Both the position numbers and the translations under genes were made by a program. Below are positions 1 through 8,340 of a DNA stretch of 64,000 nt, one piece after another. Below the pieces are notes generated by a model, which ran no database searches, was not told where the DNA came from, and saw nothing but the letters and a program-made list of their open reading frames with translations. Every line of letters begins with the position of its first letter. The stretch's first letter is position 1. Source of the DNA: Desulfacinum infernum DSM 9756. GTDB taxonomy: Bacteria; Desulfobacterota; Syntrophobacteria; Syntrophobacterales; DSM-9756. The stretch is from assembly GCF_900129305.1 (NCBI RefSeq), contig NZ_FQVB01000007.1, positions 1 through 64,000 of the forward strand. Reading direction: 5' to 3'.

Positions 1-140
1 TTCTGCGTAAGCGCAGCGGACGAAAGGGGATCAGCCGAGGCCGCGATCATAACAGATGGCCGAATGCTTTCTTTGAGCGCCATGGGTTGTACAGCCTCGT
101 GGCAGCCCATCGCGCAATGCTCCAGTCCTCAGCGGGGTAA
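1..140 (+). CDS. ltrA: Group II intron reverse transcriptase/maturase, C-terminal end (partial)
   Basis: This is the last 45 codons of a gene that begins outside the window, read from base 3 and ending at TAA 138-140. The residues include WPNAFFERHGLYSLVAAHRA, which resembles the conserved C-terminus of bacterial group II intron proteins (a WPN-FF--HGL-SL--AH pattern after the DNA-binding region). The family splices and mobilises its host intron. Intron domain V begins 15 bases after the stop, which is the usual arrangement and supports the call. Only the tail is visible, so whether the enzyme is intact cannot be judged. Confidence 0.75.
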   Translation, partial: LRKRSGRKGISRGRDHNRWPNAFFERHGLYSLVAAHRAMLQSSAG

Positions 141-154
141 AACCACCAACCGGA

Positions 155-229
155 GAGCCGTATGCGGGAGATCCGCACGTACGGTTCGGAGGGGGGAGGG
201 ACTCGGCAACGAGTCCTTCCTACCCCTAT
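155..229 (+). ncRNA. Group II intron 3' end: domains V and VI
   Basis: Bases 155-188 form a 34-nt hairpin starting GAGCCGTATGCG and ending CGCACGTACGGTTCG. This is the length and form of catalytic domain V, with the AGC triad at 156-158. A second hairpin, 191-225, closes on a GCAA loop at 206-209 and leaves an unpaired A at 222, the expected domain VI branch point. Seven nucleotides after it the sequence reads AT (228-229), matching the usual AY intron end. The 3' exon therefore should begin near 230. Domains I-III lie outside the window. Confidence 0.8.
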
Positions 230-244
230 CAAAATGGCACGGAC

Positions 245-319
245 CCATCGGGTAGGGGCGGGGGTTATCCCCGCCCGCTAATCACGCGGTGTAAAAGACA
301 CCCGAAGAAAAAATCGCTC
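245..319 (+). repeat. 75-bp interspersed repeat, copy 1 (contains GGGGCGGG palindrome)
   Basis: The stretch has a palindromic head (GGGGCGGGGGTTATCCCC) followed by a conserved tail containing TAATCACGCGGTGTAA and GACACCCGAAGAAAAAATCG. A nearly identical copy lies in inverted orientation at 8133-8207. The repeat abuts and appears to cut off the MITE-like copy at 330-414. No coding potential is seen in 230-502. Confidence 0.7.
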
Positions 320-329
320 GGTTTAGGTT

Positions 330-414
330 ACTGGCAATTCTGGATCCCCGCTTTCGCGGGGATGACGAAGGGGCGTTGAACGGCGCAAATCTGCCGTTGT
401 CGGACTGCCTCCTA
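330..414 (-). repeat. MITE-like element, copy A, truncated
   Basis: The right end keeps the family's terminal sequence (reverse complement TAGGAGGCAGTCCGACAA), and the middle keeps the hairpin GATCCCCGC-TTTC-GCGGGGATGACG. The second hairpin and the left terminus seen in copies at 15072, 53919 and 55583 are missing, replaced by the 75-bp repeat. Confidence 0.65.
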
Positions 415-502
415 CGCTTCGTGCCCTCGGGCCGTCCGGGGGGTGTTTCGGGATGCGGCGGGTGACTTCCTGAAAATCTCGGAAAAGATCGAGGAGGAAC
501 GG

Positions 503-1987
503 GTGGTTCCGCAAATCGGATCAAGCACAGGTCCGACGGCCCTTCACGGCCGTCTGAGAAGATTCCTGTGGGCGGCCGCGGCTGTCTGGGTGTTCCTGGG
601 GGGCTGTTCCGGGGAAAAAGCGCCCACCGCGCCGGAGTCCCCCCGGGTGTCCGGGGTGCCGGTCCTCGCCGTCCGGGAGACGTCGATTCCGGAAACGGTG
701 GAATTTCCCGGGACGGTGAAGGCCGCCGTCTCTTCCGTCCTTTCTTCCAAGGTTCTGGGACGGGTCACGGCGGTCCAGGTGCGGGAAGGGGATCCGGTCC
801 GCAAAGGCCAGGTGCTGGTGGAGGTGGACGCCCGCCAGGTGACGGCGGGTCTTCGGCAGGCGGAGGCGGGCCTGGAACGGGCCCGGTTTGCGGTCCGGGA
901 AGCCGAGGAGGCGGTGCGCGTGGCCGAGGCCGATCTCAAGGCGGCTCGGGCCGACCGGGAACTGGCCCGGGTGACCTTTGAGCGGTTCAAGAATCTTTTC
1001 GCCCGAGAGTCCGTCAGCGCCCAGGAATTCGATCAGGTGGCGGCCCGATACAAGGCGGCTTCCGCCCAGGTGGAAAAGGCCCGGCGCGCCGTAAAGGCGG
1101 CCGAAGCCCGGAAGGCCCAGGCCCGGGCCATGGAGCAGGCGGCCGAGGCGGCCCTGGAAGACGCCCGGTCTTTGCTGGACTACGTTCGGATCGCGTCCCC
1201 CGTGGACGGCGTGGTGACGGCAAAACACGTTGAGGTGGGCCAGATGGCCGCTCCCGGCGTGCCTCTGATGACCGTGGAGGATACGAGCCGGTACCGGCTG
1301 GAAGTGCCCGTGCCCGAAAGCTCCCTGGGTTTCGTCCGCCTGGGCGACCCGGTGCCGGTCTTCTTCCCCGAGGCCGCGGAACCGCTCACGGGACGGGTTT
1401 CGGAGATCGTCCCGGCTCTGGATCCCGCCACCCGCACGGCCTTGGTCAAGATCGAGCTGGGGGAAAGGGAAAAGGGGAGAGGGGAAAGGCTAAAGGCTAA
1501 AGGTCAAAGGGGAAAGGTTAAAGGTGAAAGGGACGAGGGGAAAGGTGAAGGGCTAAAGGGGAAAGGTGAAAAGGACAGGGAAGGAGGAGAAGGGGTAGAA
1601 AAAGGGGAGAAGTCGGACGGGAGCTCCCAGGCGCAGAGCACGGGAACGCAGCCGGGAGGCAGGAAGGCCGAGGAATCGGACCTTTCTCCTTTCCCCTTTG
1701 ACCTTTCGCCCTCCATCGTCTTTCGCTCGGGTGCGTTTGCGCGGGCCCGGTTTTCCGTGGGGGAACGGACGGCCGTCCTCGTTCCCCGCGAGGCGGTCTA
1801 TGAACGCGGCCAGCTCACCGGCGTTTACGTGGTGGAAGCCGACGGGAGGGTCCGTGCCCGGCTGGTGCGCCTGGGCAAAAGCCTGGACGGGAACGTGGAG
1901 GTCCTTTCCGGCCTGGAACCCGGCGAGCGCATTGTTTCCCGCATCGTGCCCGGTCTTGTGGACGGCGCCCAACTGGTCCGAAACTGA
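503..1987 (+). CDS. RND efflux periplasmic adaptor (membrane fusion lipoprotein) with in-frame repeat insertion
   Basis: This is the adaptor subunit of a tripartite efflux pump, linking the RND permease encoded 9 bases downstream to the outer membrane. The GTG at 503 follows GAGGAGG at 491-497. It gives a lipoprotein signal with lipobox FLGGC (Cys about residue 35). The ATG at 443, in the same frame, lacks such a site. A lipoyl-type half (VSSVLSSKVLGRVTAV), a long Ala/Arg/Glu-rich coiled-coil hairpin (residues about 100-220), the second lipoyl half and a beta-barrel (RTALVKIEL, then FARARF) follow in family order. Residues about 320-404 are a low-complexity Lys/Glu/Gly-rich stretch encoded by purine-rich repeats. 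It is inserted between two beta-barrel strands, so the protein is 494 residues where about 370-400 is usual. Substrate is unknown. No outer-membrane channel gene is adjacent. Confidence 0.88.
   Translation: MVPQIGSSTGPTALHGRLRRFLWAAAAVWVFLGGCSGEKAPTAPESPRVSGVPVLAVRETSIPETVEFPGTVKAAVSSVLSSKVLGRVTAVQVREGDPVRKGQVLVEVDARQVTAGLRQAEAGLERARFAVREAEEAVRVAEADLKAARADRELARVTFERFKNLFARESVSAQEFDQVAARYKAASAQVEKARRAVKAAEARKAQARAMEQAAEAALEDARSLLDYVRIASPVDGVVTAKHVEVGQMAAPGVPLMTVEDTSRYRLEVPVPESSLGFVRLGDPVPVFFPEAAEPLTGRVSEIVPALDPATRTALVKIELGEREKGRGERLKAKGQRGKVKGERDEGKGEGLKGKGEKDREGGEGVEKGEKSDGSSQAQSTGTQPGGRKAEESDLSPFPFDLSPSIVFRSGAFARARFSVGERTAVLVPREAVYERGQLTGVYVVEADGRVRARLVRLGKSLDGNVEVLSGLEPGERIVSRIVPGLVDGAQLVRN
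1460..1715 (+). repeat. Degenerate AAAGG-type repeat tract inside the efflux adaptor gene
   Basis: Units such as AAAGGCT, AAAGGTC and GGGGAAAGG repeat irregularly through about 1460-1600. The far end, 1681-1710, is pyrimidine-rich and is their reverse complement: the 17 bases at 1499-1515 (AAAGGTCAAAGGGGAAA) recur perfectly inverted at 1690-1706. The tract keeps the reading frame open throughout. Closely similar repeats lie at 26688-26780 after and inside the end of mqnE. Confidence 0.85.
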
Positions 1988-1996
1988 GAGCGATCC

Positions 1997-4900
1997 ATGA
2001 GCGTACATCTGGGAATAGCCGGAAGACTGGCCAAGGCCTTCGTGGATTCCAAGCTCACCCCGCTCGTCATCGCCGCGTCCCTGCTGCTGGGGCTGGGCTC
2101 CGTGGTGCTGCTGCCGCGGGAAGAGGAGCCCCAGATCGTCGTTCCCATGATCGACATCTTCGTGGGCATGCCGGGGGCGTCGGCCAAGGAGGTGGAGGAG
2201 CGGGTCACCAAGCCCATGGAGAAGCTCCTGTGGGAGATTCCCGGGGTGGAGTACATCTACTCCACGTCGTCGCCGGGAAGATCCTTCGTGGTGGTGCGCT
2301 TCCGGGTGGGCGAAGACGAAGAGGAGAGCATCGTTCGGCTGAACCAGAAGATGTTCGCCAACTTCGACCTCATCCCGCCGGGGGCGACCCCTCCGCTCAT
2401 CAAGCCGCGGTCCATCGACGACGTGCCGATCCTGGCCCTCACGCTGTGGAGCGACCGGCTGGATCACTACGACCTTCGGCGCGTGGCGGCCCAGCTCCAC
2501 GACCAGATCAAGCAGGTTCCCAACGTCTCGGAAGTCAAAATCATCGGCGGACAGCGGCGCCGGATCCGCGTCCTCCTGGATCCCGCCCGGATGGCTTCCC
2601 GTGGCGTGTCGGCCGACGGCCTCCTGCAGTCCTTGCAGGGCGCCAACCGGGCCATTCCTTCGGGACGCATGGTTTCGGGAAATCGTGAAATCGTGGTGGA
2701 ATCCGGCGAGTTCCTCCGTTCCGCACAGGACGTGGGATCGGCGGTGGTGGGGATTCACGGCGGACGCCCCGTCTATCTCCGGGACGTGGCGCGGATCGAG
2801 GACGGGCCGGAGGAGCCGGCCGACTACGTCCTGTTCGGGACGGGGCCCCGCTACCAAGGCGATCCGGTCCGGGGACTTCACCCCGCCGTGACCCTTTCGG
2901 TCGCCAAGCGCAAGGGGACCAACGCCATCGACCTGGCGGAAACCATCCTGCACAAGGTGGAGGGCCTCAAGGGATCCCTCATCCCCCGGGACGTGCGGGT
3001 CACCGTCACCCGAAACTACGGGGAGACGGCCAAGGAAAAATCGGATGAGCTCCTGAGCCACATGACCATCGCGGTCATTTCCGTGAGTCTCCTGATCCTT
3101 TTCACTCTGGGCGTGAGGGAGTCGGGCGTGGTGGCCATCGCCATTCCCGTGACGCTCTCCCTGACCTTGGCCGTCTTCTACCTGGGCGGCTACACCCTGA
3201 ACCGGGTGACCCTCTTCGCCCTCATCTTCTCCATCGGCATCCTGGTGGACGACGCCATAGTGGTGGTGGAAAACATCGTGCGCCACTACCGCATGCCGGA
3301 AAACCGGGGCCGACCCGTGTCGGAAGTGGCCGTGGAGGCGGTGGCGGAGGTGGGAAATCCCACCATCCTGGCCACCTTCGCGGTGATTGCGGCCATCCTT
3401 CCCATGGCCTTCGTGCGCGGCCTCATGGGGCCCTACATGCGGCCCATTCCGGTGGGAGCCACGGCGGCCATGCTCTTTTCCCTGCTGGTGGCCTTCGTCA
3501 TCACGCCGTGGGCCAGCGTGAGGATCCTGAGCCGCCAAAAGGAGGAAGGGCGCCAGGAAGAAGGATGGACCACCCGGCTCTACCGGAGGGTCATGAAGCC
3601 GCTCCTTCACCGGCCGCTGTGGCGCTACGGGTTTCTCGGCTTCGTGGTGGTCCTGCTGCTGGCGGCCTGCAGCCTGGTGCTCTTCAAGGCCGTGCGCGTC
3701 AAGATGCTTCCCTTCGACAACAAGAGCGAGCTGCAGGTGATCATCGACATGCCGGAAGGGAGCAGCCTGGAGGAGACGGCCGCGGCGGCCCGCCACATGG
3801 CTGAGGCGGTGGCCGCAACCCCCGAGGTGACCCAGTACCAGATCTACGTGGGAACCGCCTCCCCCCACAACTTCAACGGCCTGGTCCGCCACTATTTCCT
3901 TCGCCGGGGCGGCAACGTGGCGGACATCCAGGTGAACTTCGTCCCCAAGGGGGACCGCGAGACCCAGAGCCACGACATCGCCAAGCGGCTGCGACCCGAG
4001 ATCCAAAAGATCGCCGCCCTTTACGGCGCCAACGTGAAGATCGCCGAAATCCCGCCGGGACCTCCGGTCCTCCAGACCCTGGTGGCGGAAATCTACGGCC
4101 CCGACTACGACCGGCAGATCCGGATCGCCCGACAGGTGAAGGAGATCTTCGAAAACACCGACGGCGTGGTGGATGTGGACTGGTACGTGGAAGACGACCA
4201 GCCCAAGGTGGCCTTTTCCGTGGACCGGGAGAAGGCCGCCCTCCACGGCGTGAGCGTGGAACAGGTGAGCCGGGTGCTTTCGGCGGCCGTGGCCGGAGCG
4301 CCCGTGGGACTGGCCCATATCCCGCAGGAAAAGGAGGACGTTCCCATCGTCCTTCGGCTGCCGCAGGAAGAAAGGTCGAGGGTCGCCCGGATCCTCTCCC
4401 TTCGGGTCCTGAACCCGGCCGGAAGGCTGATTCCCTTGAGCGAGCTGGTGCGGGTGCGGGAAACCGTCGAAGACAAGAGCATCTACCACAAGAACCTGCT
4501 TCCCGTGGTGTATGTGACGGGGGACGTGGCGGGCGAGGAGGAAAGCCCCGTCTATGCGATCCTCAAGATGAACGAAAAGCTGGACGAGCTGGTCCTTCCC
4601 GAGGGCTACCGGCTGGAACGGCACGTGGCGGCGCTTCCCCTTTCCACGGAACGCTATTCCATGAAGTGGGACGGCGAATGGCACATCACCTACGAGGTCT
4701 TCCGGGACCTGGGGCTGGCTTTCGCCGCCGTTCTGGTGCTCATCTACATCCTGGTGGTGGGCTGGTTTCAGTCCTTCGTCACGCCCCTCACCATCATGGC
4801 GGCCATCCCCTTTTCCCTGGTGGGGATTCTGCCGGCCCACGGTCTTTTCGGCGTCTTCTTCACCGCCACGTCCATGATCGGATTCATCGCCGGGGCGGGC

Positions 4901-5170
4901 ATCGTGGTGCGAAACTCCATCATCCTGGTGGACTTCGTGGAGCTGCGCCTCCAGGAGGGCATGCCGTTGGAGGATGCGGTGGTGGACGCCGGCGCGGTGC
5001 GGTTCCGGCCCATGGTCCTCACGGCCGTCTCCCTGGTGGTGGGGGCGGCGCCCATGTTGCTGGATCCCATCTTTCAGGGCCTGGCCCTTGCTCTCATGTC
5101 CGGGGAGGTGGCGTCCCTGCTGCTTTCGCGCATGGCCGTGCCCATTCTCTATTTCCTGAGCCGTCGCTGA
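1997..5170 (+). CDS. RND family efflux transporter permease (AcrB/MexB-like)
   Basis: This 1057-residue proton-driven inner-membrane pump has the length and twofold repeat architecture of the RND family: an N-terminal membrane helix ([20 protein letters not shown]), a large periplasmic loop, a helical bundle at about residues 350-500, a second periplasmic loop and a second bundle near the C-terminus. The proton-relay pair is present in [14 protein letters not shown] (around residue 418). The product is expected to pair with the adaptor encoded just upstream. ATG 1997 has a GAGAG site. The substrate class (drug, metal or lipid) cannot be told from motifs. A GC-rich hairpin at 5175-5202 follows the stop. 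Confidence 0.93.
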   Translation: MSVHLGIAGRLAKAFVDSKLTPLVIAASLLLGLGSVVLLPREEEPQIVVPMIDIFVGMPGASAKEVEERVTKPMEKLLWEIPGVEYIYSTSSPGRSFVVVRFRVGEDEEESIVRLNQKMFANFDLIPPGATPPLIKPRSIDDVPILALTLWSDRLDHYDLRRVAAQLHDQIKQVPNVSEVKIIGGQRRRIRVLLDPARMASRGVSADGLLQSLQGANRAIPSGRMVSGNREIVVESGEFLRSAQDVGSAVVGIHGGRPVYLRDVARIEDGPEEPADYVLFGTGPRYQGDPVRGLHPAVTLSVAKRKGTNAIDLAETILHKVEGLKGSLIPRDVRVTVTRNYGETAKEKSDELLSHMTIAVISVSLLILFTLGVRESGVVAIAIPVTLSLTLAVFYLGGYTLNRVTLFALIFSIGILVDDAIVVVENIVRHYRMPENRGRPVSEVAVEAVAEVGNPTILATFAVIAAILPMAFVRGLMGPYMRPIPVGATAAMLFSLLVAFVITPWASVRILSRQKEEGRQEEGWTTRLYRRVMKPLLHRPLWRYGFLGFVVVLLLAACSLVLFKAVRVKMLPFDNKSELQVIIDMPEGSSLEETAAAARHMAEAVAATPEVTQYQIYVGTASPHNFNGLVRHYFLRRGGNVADIQVNFVPKGDRETQSHDIAKRLRPEIQKIAALYGANVKIAEIPPGPPVLQTLVAEIYGPDYDRQIRIARQVKEIFENTDGVVDVDWYVEDDQPKVAFSVDREKAALHGVSVEQVSRVLSAAVAGAPVGLAHIPQEKEDVPIVLRLPQEERSRVARILSLRVLNPAGRLIPLSELVRVRETVEDKSIYHKNLLPVVYVTGDVAGEEESPVYAILKMNEKLDELVLPEGYRLERHVAALPLSTERYSMKWDGEWHITYEVFRDLGLAFAAVLVLIYILVVGWFQSFVTPLTIMAAIPFSLVGILPAHGLFGVFFTATSMIGFIAGAGIVVRNSIILVDFVELRLQEGMPLEDAVVDAGAVRFRPMVLTAVSLVVGAAPMLLDPIFQGLALALMSGEVASLLLSRMAVPILYFLSRR

Positions 5171-5174
5171 CGGT

Positions 5175-5202
5175 GCGGGGCGCACCCGAAGATGCGCCCC
5201 GC
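5175..5202. terminator. Hairpin between convergent genes
   Basis: GCGGGGCGCA at 5175-5184 pairs perfectly with TGCGCCCCGC at 5193-5202 around an 8-nt loop. It lies between the ends of the convergent efflux and ald genes. No T-run follows, so the role as terminator is inferred from position. Confidence 0.45.
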
Positions 5203-5224
5203 CGGGGAGGTGAGGAGGGAGGGG

Positions 5225-6337
5225 TTAGAGCAGGGTGTCGATGGGAACGTATTCCAGGCCGAAGGCGTCGGCCACGCCCTTGTAGGTGACCTTGCCGTCC
5301 ACCACGTTGGCGCCCAGCTTGATCTCCTGGTTTTCCTGCATGGCCCGCTTCCAGCCCTTGTTGGCGATTTCCACCGCGTAGGGCAGGGTGGCGTTGGTGA
5401 GGGCCAGGGTGGAGGTCTTGGCCACGGCGCCCGGCATGTTGGCCACGCAGTAGTGGATCACGCCGTCCACCACGTAGATGGGATCCTTGTGGGTGGTGGG
5501 CTTGGACGTTTCGAAGCAGCCGCCCTGGTCGATGGCCACATCCACGATCACGGCCCCCTTCTTCATGGTGGGCAGCATGTCTCGGGTGATGAGCTTGGGG
5601 GCCTTGGCGCCGGGGATGAGCACGGCGCCGATGACCACGTCGGCCTTCTTCACCAGTTCCCGGATGGTGGCCGGAGACGACATGAGCAGGAAGCAGTTGG
5701 CGGGCATGACGTCGCTCAGGTACCGCAGCCGTTGAAGGTTCATGTCCAGCAGATAGACCTTGGCGCCCAGGCCGCAGGCCATCTTGGCCGCGTTGGTGCC
5801 CACCACGCCGCCGCCGATCACCACCACCGTGGCCGGTTCCACGCCGGGAACGCCGGCCAGCAGGATGCCCTGGCCTCCCTGGGGCATCTCCAGGTACTTG
5901 GCCGCTTCCTGGATGGCCATGCGCCCCGCCACTTCGCTCATGGGCGTGAGCAGCGGCAGGGATCCGTCGGCCTTCTGGATGGTTTCATAGGCGATGTTCA
6001 CCGACCGGCGCCGGATGAGGGCCTTGGTGAGCTCCTCATCGGCCGCCAGGTGAAGGTACGTGAAGACGATCTGGCCTTCCCGGATGAGGTCGTATTCCGG
6101 CGGCAGCGGTTCCTTCACGTGCATGACCATGTCCGCCCGGTCGTAGATCTCCTTGGGGGTCGCCACGATCTCGGCTCCGGCGGCCCGGTAGGCTTCGTCC
6201 GGAAAGCCGCTTCCCACCCCGGCCTGGGTTTCCACCAGCACCGTGTGGCCGTTCTGGCGCATCACTTCCACGCCCGCCGGCGTCATGGCCACGCGGTTTT
6301 CTTCCGTCTTGATTTCCTTGAGCACTCCGACGATCAT
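5225..6337 (-). CDS. ald: Alanine dehydrogenase
   Basis: The enzyme oxidatively deaminates L-alanine to pyruvate with NAD+, or runs in reverse. At 370 residues it matches the family length. It begins MIVGVLKEIKTEENRVAMTP, typical of Ald. The catalytic His lies in YLHLAADE (about residue 95), the Rossmann NAD loop is VIGGGVVGTNAA (about 172-183), and the active-site Asp is in VDVAIDQGG. An AAAGGAG site precedes ATG 6337. It follows lipA by 23 bases and is probably co-transcribed with lipB and lipA. Neighbouring glycine cleavage genes and the AGCS carrier at 15.3 kb point to alanine and glycine use as carbon or nitrogen sources. Confidence 0.95.
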   Translation of the reverse strand: MIVGVLKEIKTEENRVAMTPAGVEVMRQNGHTVLVETQAGVGSGFPDEAYRAAGAEIVATPKEIYDRADMVMHVKEPLPPEYDLIREGQIVFTYLHLAADEELTKALIRRRSVNIAYETIQKADGSLPLLTPMSEVAGRMAIQEAAKYLEMPQGGQGILLAGVPGVEPATVVVIGGGVVGTNAAKMACGLGAKVYLLDMNLQRLRYLSDVMPANCFLLMSSPATIRELVKKADVVIGAVLIPGAKAPKLITRDMLPTMKKGAVIVDVAIDQGGCFETSKPTTHKDPIYVVDGVIHYCVANMPGAVAKTSTLALTNATLPYAVEIANKGWKRAMQENQEIKLGANVVDGKVTYKGVADAFGLEYVPIDTLL

Positions 6338-6359
6338 CTGATTTCTCCTTTGCTTGGTT

Positions 6360-7262
6360 TCATTCGACGTTTCGTTCCGTACACGAGGATTGATAGAGCT
6401 CCTTGGCGTGGTAGGAGCTTCGAACCAGCGGGCCGCTGGCCACTTCCTGAAATCCCATCTCCAGGGCCTTTTCTTTCCATGCCTGGAATTCTTCCGGGGT
6501 GACGAACCGGTCCACCGGCAGATGTTCCCTGGACGGCTGCAGGTACTGGCCCAGGGTGAGCATCTGACAGCCCACGTCCAGAAGATCCCGCAGGGTCTGT
6601 CCGATTTCCTCGTCCGTCTCCCCCAGGCCCAGCATGAGCCCGGACTTGGTGGGGATGTGGGGGGCGTGCCGGCGGGAGCGGCCCAGGAGTTCCAGGGAGC
6701 GTTGGTAGCGGGCTCCGGGCCGCACCGTGTCGTAAAGGCGCGGGACCGTCTCCAGATTGTGGTTCAGGACATCCGGAGCGGCATCCAGCACCCGGTGCAG
6801 GGCGTCCCGGCTTCCCTGGAAGTCGGGGATGAGGACTTCCACGAGGGCTTCGGGAATGCGTTCCTTCACGGCCCGGATGGTGTTCGCGAAGGCTTCCGCC
6901 CCGCCGTCCGGCAGATCGTCGCGGGTGACGGAGGTGATGACCACGTAGCGCAGGCCGAGGCGCGCGGCGGCGTCGGCCACTCGCCGGGGCTCGTGGGGGT
7001 CCGGGGGGCCGAGGGGGCCGTGCTCCACCGCGCAAAACCGGCACCGCCGTGTGCAGCGTTCCCCCAGGATGAGGAACGTGGCCGTTCGGTGCGAAAAGCA
7101 TTCAAACTGGTTGGGGCAGCGGGCTTCCTGACAGACGGTGTGCAAGGCTCCGTCGTGGAGAAGACGTCGGACCTGCTGGTAGGACGCGTCGGACGGAAGA
7201 CGGCGGCGCAGCCACGCGGGCTTGCGGATCCGGATGGGGTGTTCCTGGTTGGGTGCCGTCAT
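6360..7262 (-). CDS. lipA: Lipoyl synthase (radical SAM)
   Basis: LipA inserts two sulfur atoms into octanoyl groups on lipoyl domains such as GcvH. Both iron-sulfur motifs are present: the auxiliary cluster motif CQEARCPNQFEC and the radical SAM motif CTRRCRFC. The C-terminal RSSYHA supplies the serine that ligates the auxiliary cluster. ATG 7262 is preferred because AAAGGAAA precedes it. An in-frame start 33 bases upstream lies in degenerate repeat sequence. The product has about 300 residues, normal for LipA. It is placed between lipB and ald, next to the glycine cleavage operon whose H protein needs lipoylation. Confidence 0.95.
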   Translation of the reverse strand: MTAPNQEHPIRIRKPAWLRRRLPSDASYQQVRRLLHDGALHTVCQEARCPNQFECFSHRTATFLILGERCTRRCRFCAVEHGPLGPPDPHEPRRVADAAARLGLRYVVITSVTRDDLPDGGAEAFANTIRAVKERIPEALVEVLIPDFQGSRDALHRVLDAAPDVLNHNLETVPRLYDTVRPGARYQRSLELLGRSRRHAPHIPTKSGLMLGLGETDEEIGQTLRDLLDVGCQMLTLGQYLQPSREHLPVDRFVTPEEFQAWKEKALEMGFQEVASGPLVRSSYHAKELYQSSCTERNVE

Positions 7263-7271
7263 GGCCGGTTT

Positions 7272-7388
7272 CCTTTGGCGCGGTTCACGGATCACGGTTT
7301 TCAGTTTTCAGTTCACGGTTCGCGGTTTTCGGATCACGGTTATCGGTTTACGGCTTACGGATCACGGATCACGGTTTTCGGTTCACGG
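7272..7388. repeat. Degenerate tandem repeat (GGTTCACGG/GGATCACGG units)
   Basis: Units of roughly 7-14 bases (TCACGGTT, TTACGGAT, GGTTTTCAG variants) run from just upstream of lipA into the last codons of lipB. The lipB C-terminus (about the final seven residues) is encoded by the repeat. Pattern and spacing are irregular, unlike CRISPR or minisatellite arrays. Confidence 0.8.
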
Positions 7389-8058
7389 GCTGAAGGTCCA
7401 GCCCCAGGACGTGGGCCGTGTGGTGGAGGACGCTTCGGCGCACCGCCTTCATGTCCAGGGTTTTTCCCGTTTCCCGGGCCAGCGACGTCATCTCCACGCC
7501 CGCCAGGCCGCAGGGGTTCACCCAGCCGAAAGGTTCCAGATCCACCACGGCATTCAGGGCGAAGCCGTGGAAGCTCACCCCGTGGCGGACGGCGATCCCG
7601 ATGCTTCCCAGCTTCTTGCCGTTCACCCACACGCCCCGGTTTCGGCCGTCCCGGCGGGCGGAGACCCCGAAGTCCGCCGCCGTTCGGATCATGATCTCCT
7701 CCAGGGCCTCCACGAAGGAGACCACCTTCCAGCCCGCGGACGGCAGGTGCACGATGGGATAGCCCACCGCCTGGCCCGGCCCGTGGTAGGTGATGTTCCC
7801 TCCCCGTTCGATGGGAACCACGGGGATGCCCCGACGGCGCAGCATCTCTTCGGGAACCGTGAGGTTCTCCAGGCCGCCGCGCCGGCCCAGGGTGAAGACC
7901 GGGGGGTGTTCCAGCAGGATGAAGACGTCCCGGTCCAGACGACCCGCGTGCCGGGCGTCCACCAGGGAGTGTTGGAGCTCCAGGGCCTCCCGGTAGTCCA
8001 GGACCGGGATGTCCATCAGGAGTCCGGGGCGTCGTTTCGTCCGGGCCGGTGTGTTCAT
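7369..8058 (-). CDS. lipB: Octanoyl-[ACP]:protein N-octanoyltransferase
   Basis: LipB moves octanoate from acyl carrier protein to lipoyl domains, the step before LipA. Family signatures are GRRGG, the substrate loop RGGNITYHGPGQ, KLGSIGIAV with the catalytic Lys, and NPCGL with the catalytic Cys. The C-terminus QPVNRKP is encoded by the repeat at 7272-7388. Start choice is uncertain: ATG 8058 is used, but in-frame GTG 8112, ATG 8076 and ATG 8016 are possible and none has a strong ribosome site. The conserved domain begins near residue 14 of this model. Downstream lipA is about 107 bases away on the same strand. Confidence 0.92.
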   Translation of the reverse strand: MNTPARTKRRPGLLMDIPVLDYREALELQHSLVDARHAGRLDRDVFILLEHPPVFTLGRRGGLENLTVPEEMLRRRGIPVVPIERGGNITYHGPGQAVGYPIVHLPSAGWKVVSFVEALEEIMIRTAADFGVSARRDGRNRGVWVNGKKLGSIGIAVRHGVSFHGFALNAVVDLEPFGWVNPCGLAGVEMTSLARETGKTLDMKAVRRSVLHHTAHVLGLDLQPVNRKP

Positions 8059-8132
8059 GGTTTCCGCGACTCCCATGACCTGTGACGTGTCCCCTTCGGT
8101 ACGGCTCGGCACCGTCGGAGCTACTGACCTAA

Positions 8133-8207
8133 TCTGAGCGATTTTTTCTTCGGGTGTCTCTTACACCGCGTGATTAGCGGGCGGGGATAAACCCCGCCCC
8201 TACCCAA
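8133..8207 (-). repeat. 75-bp interspersed repeat, copy 2 (inverted)
   Basis: This is the reverse complement of the repeat at 245-319 with only a few differences, including GAGCGATTTTTTCTTCGGGT and the palindrome GGGCGGGGATAAACCCCGCCC. Confidence 0.75.
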
Positions 8208-8221
8208 TGGGTCCGGGGCTT

Positions 8222-8255
8222 TTTGTAGGGGCGGGCTTTACGCCCGCCCTTCAGG
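8222..8255. repeat. GGGGCGGG-type palindromic repeat
   Basis: GTAGGGGCGGGCTTTACGCCCGCC forms a hairpin and belongs with the palindromes at 245, 8180, 26833, 38511 and 38561. The remainder of 8256-8340 contains TTCGCGTCTATTTGCGTTCA, another short degenerate direct repeat. No gene is seen in 8113-8340. Confidence 0.6.
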
Positions 8256-8340
8256 AGCTGTCCATTAGAAAGAACCGTCCAATTCAGGATTGAAAAACTC
8301 ATTCGCGTCTATTTGCGTTCATTCGCGGTTTTCTTTTACC

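Noticed and set aside
1553-5185. A very long open frame on the minus strand opposite the RND permease (about 1200 codons)
   Set aside because: Its His/Gly/Arg/Asp-rich product has no domain. It is a by-product of GC-rich codon bias in the true gene on the other strand.
7272-7388. Possible CRISPR array
   Set aside because: Units are 7-14 bases, irregular and without spacers of constant length. The same holds for 1460-1715 and 26688-26780.
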